From UBA8437 sp003445035 (GTDB lineage Bacteria > Planctomycetota > Planctomycetia > Planctomycetales > Planctomycetaceae): a stretch of 15,600 bases of DNA. Under the pieces are notes generated by a model. That model was not told the DNA's origin, ran no database searches, and worked only from the letters and a program-made list of their open reading frames with translations. The translations under genes and the position numbers were made by a program. The stretch's first letter is position 1. Each line of letters begins with the position of its first letter. The stretch spans positions 1-15,600 of the forward strand of contig CALCHI010000345.1 of assembly GCA_937901285.1 (NCBI GenBank), in the 5' to 3' direction. Shown here piece after piece: positions 6,220 through 14,261 of this stretch.

Positions 6220-9200
6220 TCATTTGTTGGGCCCGGCCTTTGGACCGGGTTGTACGGACCTGCGGGTCGAACGCCGTGAGAGGTTGCGACGGTAGAGCTT
6301 GACGGCTTCTCGAAACTGCAGGGGCACGGGAACGTCCTGCGCGTTGATCGAGTCGGTCTTGCGTTGCCGTTTGGAGCGGCCAGTCCGTTTGCTGCCGCCC
6401 GACTTGATGTTGATGCTCTTGAGCAGATCTTCAAACTGTCGCCGTTTGGCCTGGGCTTCGGGCGAGTTGTCGGTTGATGGTGTGCTGGCTTGGTTCCTCA
6501 GCCGGTTGGCGAATTTTTTGACGTCGTCGGCATTCCAGCCAAGGGACTTCAAAAGGTCGGGGTCGACCTTGCCACGTTGGAGCTGGTCCTCGATCCGCTT
6601 GAGCACGAGGTTGGCCGCCTCCTTGCTGAAGTCTTCGTTGACCGGTTCGGCTTTCGGGAGGCCGCCGGTCTTGCCGTTGCCTTTTTGAGTGTCGTCGCCA
6701 GGATCTTCGCCTTGACGTGCCGAGCCTGGCCGGGACGCACTGCCGCCAGTTCCCTCGACGGCCTTCTTGCCGGATGTGCCTTCACCGCCCTTGTTGCCGG
6801 GTTTGTTTGAGGGCTTGTCGCCTGGCTTGCTGCCGGGTTTTTTGGACGAGGCCTCTGAGCCGTTTTGTTTGCTCTTGGCATCCGACTTTTTATTGTTACC
6901 GCCCTTTTCTGCCTCCTTGCCGCTCTTCTTTTTGCCCTCACCGCCCTCGGTCTTTTTCGATTGGCCGGGGGTGCCTTTGGCGTCGGTTGGCTGTGAATTC
7001 TTGGAATCACCACCTTTGGACGGGGAACCTTTCTTCGAGGTGCCGGGCTTTTTGCTGGACGACTCGGATGGGTCACCCGGTGGGGAATCGGCCTTGGGCT
7101 TACCGTCTCCCCCGGATTCGCCTTCCCCTTTTTTACCCGCTGCCCCTTTCTTGGTCTTACTTCCGCCCGATTGCCCCTTGCCTTTTTTGGGGGGCTGTTT
7201 GCCGGATCCGGTCTTGGGTTCGGATTTGGAGCCATCGGGTTCGGTGCCGCTTTTGCGACGAGGTTGCGATGCAGACTTCTTGTTAGCTGTGGGACTGGAG
7301 TTCTTTTTGGTTTGCGACTTGGGATCAGGGCGTCCGTCGCGTTTGTTTGTGTCTGGCTTGCCGTCCTTTTTGTCGTCACCGGGTCGTTTGTCCGCTGTTT
7401 GTGTCGACTTGCTCGACGGTTTGTCTCCGGCCTTGTCTTTACGGGACTGCGAGTCGTTGGCTGGGGATGTCTTGGCGGGGGGTTGCCGCTTGGACGGGTC
7501 TGAATCCGGTGAGGCGTTTTGATTGTCGTCGGGGTCGGAGTTGTCCTTGCCTCCGGGCGTCTTTTGGCCGTCTCGTTGTTTCTGGAAATCCCGTATGCGT
7601 TGAAGTGCCTCGTCGTCGTCGGTTCCGTCCGTATTGAGTGGCTTGGATTTGGCTTCGGGGTCGGGCTTGCCTGAGCCGGGCTTGGTGTCGCCGTCCTGTT
7701 GCGGATCTCGTTGTTGGCCGGCGGGATCCTGTTGGGGAGCGCCGGACTTTGGGTCCGCTCCATCAGACTTCTGATCGGAAGGCGGTTTGTCGCCGGAGTC
7801 GCCCTGGCTTCCGTCGTTTTGCGGGTCGGTGCCCTTGTCGCCCTTCTTGGCAGCGTCGGCCTTGGCTGGCGTGTCGCCGTCCTGTGGCTTGCCGTCCTGG
7901 CCAGGCTTGTCGTTTTGGTTGCCTGGGTTGTCGTCGGTCTTGTCGTCTGGGTTCGTCGGGTCTCCGTCTTGTGGCGAAGAGTCCTGGGGCGTGTCGTCCT
8001 GTTGTTCCTGTTTCTCCTGTTCCTCCCGAATCGTCTCCTGCTGTTTCTGGCGGAGTTGGTCTCGCTGTTTCCGGGCCTGCTCGGGGGTGACGGGTTCAGT
8101 GATGCGGATGTTGAGTTTCGGTGCCGTGTTGGCGCGGTTGCCCAGCGGCATCTTATTGTCGCGAGCTTCGATCCAGTAGCTGATCGTTTGGCCGGGTTGC
8201 AATCCGAGCGGTTCCAGCGGGAAGTCGACGGAGGTCGGGCCGAAGACCGGTTGTTCGCCGGAAAAGAGTTCGCGGTTGTGTTCGACCAGTTGTTGGCCGT
8301 CCTGCTCGACACGCAGCGTAAGGTGCGTGAGTTGGAAATCGGGATCGCGTGCCTTGATCAACAAGGGGACCACGGCATTGGCGGGCAATTCCAGGTCGGC
8401 TCGCGGATCCAGCAGTTCCACTTGTGGCGGGAGGTCCGGGCGGATGGCGATCGCGTGCAGTGTGGGATGCAGGTCGGTTGCCCCCTGTTCGTCCCGGCAA
8501 ACGATGCGGTAGTACCTGGGGTAGTCCTCCCGGTCGTCACGCCGAAATGACAGCGTCCACTGGACGGTCAACTGGGTGCCGTCCTTGACCTGCATCGGGT
8601 ACTCCTCGGCACGTTGCGAAGTGTCCTCGGTATCAGAGAAGACCAGTCGTGCCGAGCGGACGGGTCGAGAGGCGGTGGCGTGGACCGTGACGCTGGTGCC
8701 TTCCCAACTGTCGATGTTTCCACCGTCGCGAGACTCGGATGCCAATTGCATGTAACCGGGGAACTTGTAGTCCACCGTGTCGACTGTGGCCGACGGGGCT
8801 GTCGACACATGGATGGTGAAGGTGTCGGTGACGGCGTCACCGGCCTCTAGTCGGAAGCGAATGTCCTGGAGCAAGCCTCGGTCGTTTTCGCCGATGAGTG
8901 TCAACAGGTACTCGGGGAAGACTCGCAACTGCGACCCGTCGACCGGCCGCATCTCCAGGGGCTCGTCCACAAACCGTTGGTCGGCGGTCGAGTAGTAGAG
9001 CGTGACATGTTCGTGCTCTTCGAGCGCCTTGTTTAGCGTGGCCCTGATACGAGGCTGAAAACGGGCCGGAACCTGCGGGGACGTGTCGGCAGCGACGAAT
9101 GTGTCGCCGTCGGCCATCTGGATCTCGACCGATGCGAACTGGATGCGAGTCGGCGCGGTCACGGTGGCTCCGAATGCCCGCAACAGCGAAGGGCCGATGG

Positions 9201-9762
9201 GCTTGAGTCCGAGTGAAAACGTCAGCAGGGTGTAGAGGCACGCGGTGACGACCAGGCCGAGCAGGGTGTAGGCGGATTTCATCAATGGTCGCCGGTCAAC
9301 GGTGCCGTCGACATCGGTTTGCGAAAGCCCGACGGCGGCTCGTTTTTCTATCGACTGCATGACCGGTCGGTCGATTTGCCGGTCGGCCTGCTGGAGGTCG
9401 ACCAGGTTCAGCAGATTGCCTTCGAGTGTCGATTCGTGGGTTTCGATTTCTCGGGCCACGAACAAGCGGTTGATCCGTCGCCGATGGGGCAGCCCGATTC
9501 GCCAGGCGGCCCAGGCTGCCGAACCGACGACGATCGTGAGTCCGATGCCGCTGCGGGCGATGGCGGGAATGAAGTCCATCCCCAACCAGTGATCTGCGAC
9601 GACGAACAGCAGGAGGTAGGAGAGCACCGCGGCGGTTGCTGCCACCAGGGCCATCATGATGTCGGTGGACCGAATCGCCTCTCGGGTTCGCACGAGTTTC
9701 GAGTCGACGAATTCGTCGAACTCGACGTACTGGGCCTGTCCGCCTCGGCTGGTAGTTGCCAT
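6220..9762 (-). CDS. Very large membrane-anchored protein with low-complexity charged linker (DUF4175-like)
   Basis: The 1180-residue protein has three hydrophobic segments near residues 35-56, 71-91 and 163-184. A predicted extracytoplasmic beta-rich region follows (about 200-555). A linker of roughly 480 residues (about 557-1035) is dominated by Lys, Pro, Gly, Asp, Ser, Gln and Thr. It opens with a Gln/Glu/Arg-rich likely coiled coil (TPEQARKQRDQLRQKQQET onward). A conserved-looking C-terminal domain (about 1036-1180) contains NLVLKRIEDQLQRGKVDPDL and ends strongly basic. The architecture resembles large DUF4175-type proteins of planctomycetes, which often lie beside MoxR/DUF58/VWA genes, though none is here. 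A cell-envelope scaffold or assembly role is inferred only. ATG 9762 is preceded by a modest AGGAC. The low-complexity DNA opens long spurious frames in both strands, which I ignored. Confidence 0.8.
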   Translation of the reverse strand: MATTSRGGQAQYVEFDEFVDSKLVRTREAIRSTDIMMALVAATAAVLSYLLLFVVADHWLGMDFIPAIARSGIGLTIVVGSAAWAAWRIGLPHRRRINRLFVAREIETHESTLEGNLLNLVDLQQADRQIDRPVMQSIEKRAAVGLSQTDVDGTVDRRPLMKSAYTLLGLVVTACLYTLLTFSLGLKPIGPSLLRAFGATVTAPTRIQFASVEIQMADGDTFVAADTSPQVPARFQPRIRATLNKALEEHEHVTLYYSTADQRFVDEPLEMRPVDGSQLRVFPEYLLTLIGENDRGLLQDIRFRLEAGDAVTDTFTIHVSTAPSATVDTVDYKFPGYMQLASESRDGGNIDSWEGTSVTVHATASRPVRSARLVFSDTEDTSQRAEEYPMQVKDGTQLTVQWTLSFRRDDREDYPRYYRIVCRDEQGATDLHPTLHAIAIRPDLPPQVELLDPRADLELPANAVVPLLIKARDPDFQLTHLTLRVEQDGQQLVEHNRELFSGEQPVFGPTSVDFPLEPLGLQPGQTISYWIEARDNKMPLGNRANTAPKLNIRITEPVTPEQARKQRDQLRQKQQETIREEQEKQEQQDDTPQDSSPQDGDPTNPDDKTDDNPGNQNDKPGQDGKPQDGDTPAKADAAKKGDKGTDPQNDGSQGDSGDKPPSDQKSDGADPKSGAPQQDPAGQQRDPQQDGDTKPGSGKPDPEAKSKPLNTDGTDDDEALQRIRDFQKQRDGQKTPGGKDNSDPDDNQNASPDSDPSKRQPPAKTSPANDSQSRKDKAGDKPSSKSTQTADKRPGDDKKDGKPDTNKRDGRPDPKSQTKKNSSPTANKKSASQPRRKSGTEPDGSKSEPKTGSGKQPPKKGKGQSGGSKTKKGAAGKKGEGESGGDGKPKADSPPGDPSESSSKKPGTSKKGSPSKGGDSKNSQPTDAKGTPGQSKKTEGGEGKKKSGKEAEKGGNNKKSDAKSKQNGSEASSKKPGSKPGDKPSNKPGNKGGEGTSGKKAVEGTGGSASRPGSARQGEDPGDDTQKGNGKTGGLPKAEPVNEDFSKEAANLVLKRIEDQLQRGKVDPDLLKSLGWNADDVKKFANRLRNQASTPSTDNSPEAQAKRRQFEDLLKSINIKSGGSKRTGRSKRQRKTDSINAQDVPVPLQFREAVKLYRRNLSRRSTRRSVQPGPKAGPNK

Positions 9763-9798
9763 GCGACTTGTCGTCCTGTGCGAACCGCGTCAGACACT

Positions 9799-9827
9799 CT
9801 TCAATGAAGCCCCGTCGGCAGTATAAT
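9799..9827 (+). promoter_or_regulatory. Promoter for the symporter gene
   Basis: A perfect -10 hexamer TATAAT lies at 9822-9827. Sixteen bases upstream, TTCAAT (9800-9805) is a weak -35. Transcription would start around 9834, giving a leader of about 127 bases to the TTG at 9961. The remainder of 9842-9960 holds no other clear element apart from the ribosome-binding site AAGGAG at 9947-9952. Confidence 0.5.
9820..9825 (-). promoter_or_regulatory. -10 element of an overlapping divergent promoter for the 1180-residue protein gene
   Basis: Read on the - strand, 9825-9820 is TATACT, five of six -10 consensus bases. TTCGCG at the expected 17-base distance is only a poor -35. It shares bases with the + strand TATAAT, so the two divergent genes may compete for one polymerase site. 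Confidence 0.35.
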
Positions 9828-9829
9828 CG

Positions 9830-9841
9830 ACGCGATCGCGT
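9830..9841. promoter_or_regulatory. 12-bp perfect palindrome, candidate operator
   Basis: ACGCGATCGCGT is an exact dyad placed at the expected start site of the + promoter and in the spacer of the - promoter. A dimeric regulator bound here could affect both divergent genes. GC-rich palindromes of this size do occur by chance, and no second copy was noticed in the window. Confidence 0.35.
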
Positions 9842-9960
9842 GCGCGAATGTTCCTCTTCTTTGTTCGAATGATCCGAAGGGTCCGTTCTGCGGCATTTGA
9901 TCGGAATAGTTGGTCAAACCCGGCTGTTGTTTGGCTGGGTGGGTAGAAGGAGAAAACGGT

Positions 9961-11571
9961 TTGTTTGAAGCCCTGCTGGCGGAAACGACTTCGGAAGGAC
10001 GGGTCTGGGAACTGTCCACTCTGGCCGTCTACCTGGGCGGACTGCTGTGGATTGGATTACGGAGTGCCCGCGAGATTCACACGGTCGATGACTACACGGT
10101 GGCCGGACGGCAGATGCCGTGGATCGTCGTGTTGGCGACGACGGCGGCGACGATGGTTGGTGGCGGCGCGTCGGTCGGGTTCGTCGGGAAGTGCTACACA
10201 ATCGGGATCGCGGCTGCGGTGGTGACGTGCGCGTGGCACCTGCAGTTGATTTTTACCGGGCTGTTCCTTGCCCCTCGTTTACGCGGAATGGGGTTGGTCA
10301 CGGTCGCACAATACATCGATCGTCATTACGGCGAATTGGCCCGTCGGATTGCGGTGGTCAGTGGTGCGGTATTTCTGGTCGGGGCCCTGGTTGCACAAAT
10401 GGCGGCGATGGGCAAGGTGACCGAATTGGTCCTGGGATTCGACAGCCACTGGGCGGTCCTGCTGGGTGCCGCGGTGGTGGTGTTGTATTCGACCGTCGGG
10501 GGCATTCGAGCGGTGGTCAAGACCGACGTGCTCCAGTTCGTTGTGCTGGTGGCCGGGATCGGTGGAGCGTCGGCCTGGTTGGTCTGGAAGAATGGTGGGT
10601 GGGCGGAGTTGGCAGCGAGGTCGGAGGTGGGCCTGGGCAGCTTTGACGTGGTGGCGGACTGGTCGTGGGTTCGAGTGACCACCCTCTTTTGTGCCTTTCT
10701 GCTGGGAGAGACGCTGGTTCCCCCGTACGCCGTGAGGTGTTTCATCGCCAAAGATGAAGCCGATGCCCGCCGTGGAGTGGCCGGTGGTGGGCTGTTCCTG
10801 TTGCTGTTCCTGCCGGTGGCGACGTTCACACTGGGCATGGCGGCACGCGTCGAACCCGAGGTGCAGGCCGCGGTCTCCAGCAAGTACCAGTCAATTCGGG
10901 AGGACATCGAGACAAAACGTCGGGCAGCGGCCGGTGAAGGTGGCGGAATCGCCTGGACGCCAGGCGATGAGCAGTCGGCACGTGCCGGGGCCGCGGAGGT
11001 GGCGTTTCCTCAATTGATGCGAACCACCTTTCCACCGTGGCTTGCTGGAGTGATGATCGCCGCAGTGATTGCGGCGGTGATGTCCTCGGCTGACAGTTGC
11101 CTGTCGTGCCTGGCCACCAGCGTGATGGAGGATGTCTATCGGGTGCACATCAATCCGGAAGCCGAAGATGCGAGACTGTTGCGTGTCGCGAAGTGGACGA
11201 CAGTGCTGGCGGGCGTCTTGTCGGCGGTGTGCGCGCTGGTGTGGAGCAACATCGCTGACATTCTCGAGTTTGTCTACGATTTTTGGGCGCCGTCGATGGT
11301 GTTGCCGTTTTTGGTCGGAGCCTTCGGCTACCGGCCGTCCCGGAGCCGGCCGGTGGTGTGGTCGATGATCGGAGGGACCGCCGGGACGATTCTTTGGAGA
11401 TTTGTCTTGGAGTCGCCCGGCGACGTCAGTCCCGCCCTGTTCGGGTTTGGTGTAGCGGTGGCTGTTTATCTGCTGGCCTGCCCGCTGTACAAGGAGCCGT
11501 CAACCGGGCGTTGGCTGAGGCCGGCGATGATCGCAGCCGCGCCGACCGATGCCGAGGAGGAAATGGAGTGA
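9961..11571 (+). CDS. Sodium:solute symporter (SSS family)
   Basis: The 536-residue membrane protein belongs to the solute:sodium symporter family (LeuT-like fold), which couples Na+ entry to uptake of sugars, amino acids, organic acids or similar solutes. The family signature YSTVGGIRAVVKTDVLQFVV covers residues 176-195. SSADSCLSC (375-383) matches the Na2-site helix, and GGGASVGFVGKCYTIG (67-82) marks an early transmembrane helix. About thirteen hydrophobic segments are visible. A hydrophilic loop around residues 305-345 (SSKYQSIREDIETKRRAA and onward) looks longer than in many relatives. I chose TTG 9961 because AAGGAG (9947-9952) is 8 bases upstream; an in-frame TTG at 9910 would add 17 residues lacking a membrane segment. 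The last codons overlap a tiny membrane-peptide gene (GTGA). The substrate cannot be inferred. Confidence 0.92.
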   Translation: MFEALLAETTSEGRVWELSTLAVYLGGLLWIGLRSAREIHTVDDYTVAGRQMPWIVVLATTAATMVGGGASVGFVGKCYTIGIAAAVVTCAWHLQLIFTGLFLAPRLRGMGLVTVAQYIDRHYGELARRIAVVSGAVFLVGALVAQMAAMGKVTELVLGFDSHWAVLLGAAVVVLYSTVGGIRAVVKTDVLQFVVLVAGIGGASAWLVWKNGGWAELAARSEVGLGSFDVVADWSWVRVTTLFCAFLLGETLVPPYAVRCFIAKDEADARRGVAGGGLFLLLFLPVATFTLGMAARVEPEVQAAVSSKYQSIREDIETKRRAAAGEGGGIAWTPGDEQSARAGAAEVAFPQLMRTTFPPWLAGVMIAAVIAAVMSSADSCLSCLATSVMEDVYRVHINPEAEDARLLRVAKWTTVLAGVLSAVCALVWSNIADILEFVYDFWAPSMVLPFLVGAFGYRPSRSRPVVWSMIGGTAGTILWRFVLESPGDVSPALFGFGVAVAVYLLACPLYKEPSTGRWLRPAMIAAAPTDAEEEME

Positions 11572-11678
11572 TTCCCGTCTGGCTTGTTAGTGTTTTGCAT
11601 GTGGTCTCGGTCGTGTCGGCTGTGGCGATCCTGGTCTGGTTGGGTGTGGCCGCGACGGCGAATCGACGCGACCCGTAG
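11568..11678 (+). CDS. 36-residue single-span membrane peptide, probable symporter accessory subunit
   Basis: GTG 11568 overlaps the symporter stop (GTGA, 11568-11571) and is preceded at 7 bases by GAGGAGG (11554-11560), the strongest ribosome-binding site in the window. The product is 36 residues: one hydrophobic helix (about residues 3-29, including VLHVVSVVSAVAILVWLG) followed by a basic tail ending in ANRRDP. Short membrane peptides directly after SSS genes are known as symporter small accessory proteins and help the carrier's stability or activity. Position, coupling and size support that role; the sequence itself is too short to prove family membership. Many pipelines would skip it because of its length. 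Confidence 0.7.
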   Translation: MIPVWLVSVLHVVSVVSAVAILVWLGVAATANRRDP

Positions 11679-11724
11679 AGGGAGGGCCACAAAGTGCCGT
11701 TTCTGGCATCTGTGACACCTCCGG

Positions 11725-12717
11725 TCAGGCGCAGTAGGGACTGTCGCCGGTCCAGCGGTTGAATCGCACATCGTCGCCGGAGGCCAGTCGCTGACGGGCG
11801 GCTTGCCAGGAATCGGACCACACCTGGTGGTCGTCCTGGACCGATTTCGGGTTGGCGCGGCTACGGGCGACAAACCCCGGGAACCACTCGCGGCCGGTTG
11901 GCTGTCCAATCGGCTGGTACCGCAAGTCGAAGCTCCAGCGGACCCGGTTGCTGCGGTTGGGCAAGCCGGAATGCTGTGTGCGGCGATGCATGAATAGCAC
12001 GTCGCCGGGACTCATCGGCAAAGGGGACTGGTGGGGCTCGACCAGTGTTTCGGGGATCGAGACCTGTCCGAGCGTCAATGGGTCCGTGCTTTTGCAGTGA
12101 GTCACGAGGTTACGTTTGTGACTGCCCGGGACAACGGCCAGGCAGCCGTTTTCGAGATCAGCTTCGGTGATCGGGAACCAGACGGTCAGGATGTCACAGT
12201 CGTCGGCGTCATTGGTGATCACGCCCTGGTCCTGGTGCCAGTCGATGCGGGCGGTCAATCCGGTGCGAGCTTCAATCGGCAACTGCGATTCGGGCAACTT
12301 GATCCGCGTGTGCTGGACGGGGCTCGAATAGATCTCAGGGCCGATGAATTGTTCGACGACATCCAGGAGTGCGGGGCTGTGCAGCAGCCGGAATACGGCC
12401 GGGCCGAGATGCATCGGGGTGTCGGGTTGAATGCCGGCCTGGGGAAGGGAGATGTCCATGGCCTGGTCGTAGGGCTGTCTCGCTTCGGTGACGGTTGCGA
12501 GTAGCCGCTGGGTGAACGGCAGGGCCTGGTGACGATTGGACAGGTGGCCGGCGGCTTCCCAGCGATCGACCAGGCTCTCCAGCACCGTCTCGTATTCCGC
12601 CACGACCGGGCCATAGTCGGTTTCGACATCCAGCAGGCCGTCGATGACCACATAACCATGCTCGTCGAAATGCGAGAGGTCTTTGGAGGTGATCGGCGTC
12701 GACTTGGCCATGTTCAT
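11725..12717 (-). CDS. Phytanoyl-CoA dioxygenase (PhyH) family protein
   Basis: The 330-residue protein is a predicted Fe(II)/2-oxoglutarate-dependent oxygenase of the PhyH family with a double-stranded beta-helix fold. The iron ligands are visible: H161 and D163 in DWHQDQG, and the distal H249 in HRRTQHSGLPN. An arginine at R258 or R260 in SNRVRW probably binds 2-oxoglutarate. ENGCLAVVPGSHK and MSPGDVLFMH are typical of the family, and the length is normal. No signal peptide is visible, so it should act in the cytosol. Its substrate is unknown; planctomycetes carry many paralogues. ATG 12717 is favoured because it forms an ATGA overlap with the stop of the upstream DUF1501 gene; ATG 12726 (three residues longer) and ATG 12711 are alternatives. 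It is the last gene of the - strand cluster and converges on the symporter unit with a 46-base gap lacking a clear terminator. Confidence 0.9.
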   Translation of the reverse strand: MNMAKSTPITSKDLSHFDEHGYVVIDGLLDVETDYGPVVAEYETVLESLVDRWEAAGHLSNRHQALPFTQRLLATVTEARQPYDQAMDISLPQAGIQPDTPMHLGPAVFRLLHSPALLDVVEQFIGPEIYSSPVQHTRIKLPESQLPIEARTGLTARIDWHQDQGVITNDADDCDILTVWFPITEADLENGCLAVVPGSHKRNLVTHCKSTDPLTLGQVSIPETLVEPHQSPLPMSPGDVLFMHRRTQHSGLPNRSNRVRWSFDLRYQPIGQPTGREWFPGFVARSRANPKSVQDDHQVWSDSWQAARQRLASGDDVRFNRWTGDSPYCA

Positions 12718-14192
12718 CCCAGCCATTCGCGCTGCACGTTTCCGGCCACATCAGTCAGTCGGAAGTCACGACCCTGGAAACGGTAGGTCAACTTGAGGTG
12801 GTCGAGTCCGAACTGGTGCAGGAGCGTGGCTTGCAGGTCGTTGACCTCGACCGGCTTCTCGACAACTCCCCAGCCAAGTTCGTCGGTTTTGCCGTGGACG
12901 TGACCACCCCGAAAACCTCCACCTGACATGAGCATGCTAAAGGCAAATGGGTGATGGTCACGGCCGGTGCTCTTTCCTCCACCATTGTCAGCCAGCGGCG
13001 TGCGGCCAAATTCGCTGCCCCATGCGACAATCGTGCTGTCGAGGAGTCCGCGTTGCTTGAGATCGGAGATCAGCGCGGCGATGGGTTGGTCGACGCACCC
13101 GGCGTTGTACGGGAGTTCTTTGGCGAGGTTGGAGTGGTGATCCCAACTGGCGTAGACAATGTTGACGAAGCGGACACCCCGCTCGACCATTCGCCGCGCC
13201 AGCAGGCAGTTGCGGGCGAAATTCTTGTATGTGTCGCCGGACTTGCCACGACTGGTCAGGCCCTTGGGCTCGGGGCGGTTGATCCCGTAGAGGTCCTGGA
13301 TGTGTTTGGGTTCGCTGCCCAGGTTGATCAGGTCGGGTGTGGCCATCTGCATCCGGTAGGCCAACTCGTAGCTGGCGATCCGGCTGGAGATCTCCGGGTC
13401 GCGAATCTCTGAATAGCGGGACGCATTGATCCGGCTGAGCAGGTCGATGCCCTTCTTCTGCAGCGTGGCGGGAAGTCCGGACGGGTTCTTGAGGTTGAGC
13501 ACAGGCTCGCCCTGGTTCCGGAAGGGAACGCCGGCGTAGCTGGTTGGCAGAAATCCGCTTTGCCAGAGTGTGGCGCCGCCGCTGGAGCCCACTCCACTGG
13601 AGAGCACGACGTATCCGGGAAGGTTGCGTGATGCTGTTCCGAGCCCGTAATTCAGCCACGCGCCCATCGAGGGCAGCCCGAATTCGCTCCGGCCACACTG
13701 CATCAACAGTTGGCCGGGGTGGTGGTTGAACTGGGTGGAACGCAGGCTGCGAACCAGCAGCAGGTCGTCGGCGATTCCGCCGAGGTGGGGGAGCAGTTCC
13801 GAGAGTTCCATGCCGCACTGGCCGTGTTGGCGGAAGCGAAAGCTTGGTCCCAGCAGCCTGGCGGATTCCTTCTTGATGAACGCGAAACGGACCTCCTTGA
13901 GCAGGGACTCGGGCATCGGTTGCCCGTCCTGCTTGGCCAGCGTCGGCTTGGGATCAAAAAGGTCGACATGGCTGGGGGCACCGGCCATGAAGATGAAGAT
14001 GCAGCTTTTTGCACGGGGTGCGAAGTGTGTTCGCGAGGTGGTGTCGGACGACGCGCCCGCGGCGAAAACGCCGTCGTCGTCCAGAGTGGCACCCAGGCCG
14101 ATAGCTCCCAGTCCGCTGGCGGCGGTGGTCAGAAATTCCCGGCGGGCCAGAAATGCGGCCGAGGCGGGGTGTGCTGCAAGTTTCGGTGTCAT
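12714..14192 (-). CDS. DUF1501 protein with twin-arginine signal
   Basis: The 492-residue protein belongs to DUF1501, a family abundant in planctomycetes and related to the alkaline phosphatase/sulfatase superfamily. Its N-terminus has a twin-arginine motif (ARREFLTTA, residues 16-24) followed by a hydrophobic Ala/Gly/Leu stretch, indicating folded export by Tat. Family blocks include AKSCIFIFMAGAPSHVDLFDPKP near residues 60-82 (typical first strand), WGSEFGRTPLADN and GRDHHPFAFSMLMSGGG in the C-terminal half. The likely role is an extracytoplasmic hydrolase-like enzyme; the substrate is unknown. I chose ATG 14192 because it places the Tat motif at the usual distance; a GTG at 14252 would add a proline-rich 20-residue leader. 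No good ribosome-binding site precedes either. It follows a second DUF1501 gene by 69 bases and overlaps the PhyH gene, so the three are probably one transcript. Confidence 0.88.
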   Translation of the reverse strand: MTPKLAAHPASAAFLARREFLTTAASGLGAIGLGATLDDDGVFAAGASSDTTSRTHFAPRAKSCIFIFMAGAPSHVDLFDPKPTLAKQDGQPMPESLLKEVRFAFIKKESARLLGPSFRFRQHGQCGMELSELLPHLGGIADDLLLVRSLRSTQFNHHPGQLLMQCGRSEFGLPSMGAWLNYGLGTASRNLPGYVVLSSGVGSSGGATLWQSGFLPTSYAGVPFRNQGEPVLNLKNPSGLPATLQKKGIDLLSRINASRYSEIRDPEISSRIASYELAYRMQMATPDLINLGSEPKHIQDLYGINRPEPKGLTSRGKSGDTYKNFARNCLLARRMVERGVRFVNIVYASWDHHSNLAKELPYNAGCVDQPIAALISDLKQRGLLDSTIVAWGSEFGRTPLADNGGGKSTGRDHHPFAFSMLMSGGGFRGGHVHGKTDELGWGVVEKPVEVNDLQATLLHQFGLDHLKLTYRFQGRDFRLTDVAGNVQREWLG

Positions 14193-14261
14193 GAGCGAGG
14201 GATGAGGCCGGGGAGGGGTATGGGAGGGCGGGGAGGCCGGCAAGTGTAGCACACTGTCGGT

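Noticed and set aside
6126..6434. 102-residue - strand open frame ending at the UGA
   Set aside because: Most of it lies out of frame within the large protein gene. Only its last ten residues (MEISITYCMQ) are real, and they are the start of the selenoprotein.
6549..8312. 587-residue - strand open frame in another phase
   Set aside because: It is a shadow of the low-complexity linker: an Arg/Thr/Pro-rich product with no domains, starting inside the real gene.
6717..8550. Several long + strand open frames opposite the large protein gene
   Set aside because: They arise from the absence of stops opposite GC-rich, Lys/Pro/Gly-rich codons. The products are Cys/Arg/Leu-rich with no recognisable domain or ribosome-binding site.
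12031..12504. 157-residue + strand open frame opposite the PhyH gene
   Set aside because: It is a mirror of the PhyH codons; the iron-binding motifs are on the - strand.
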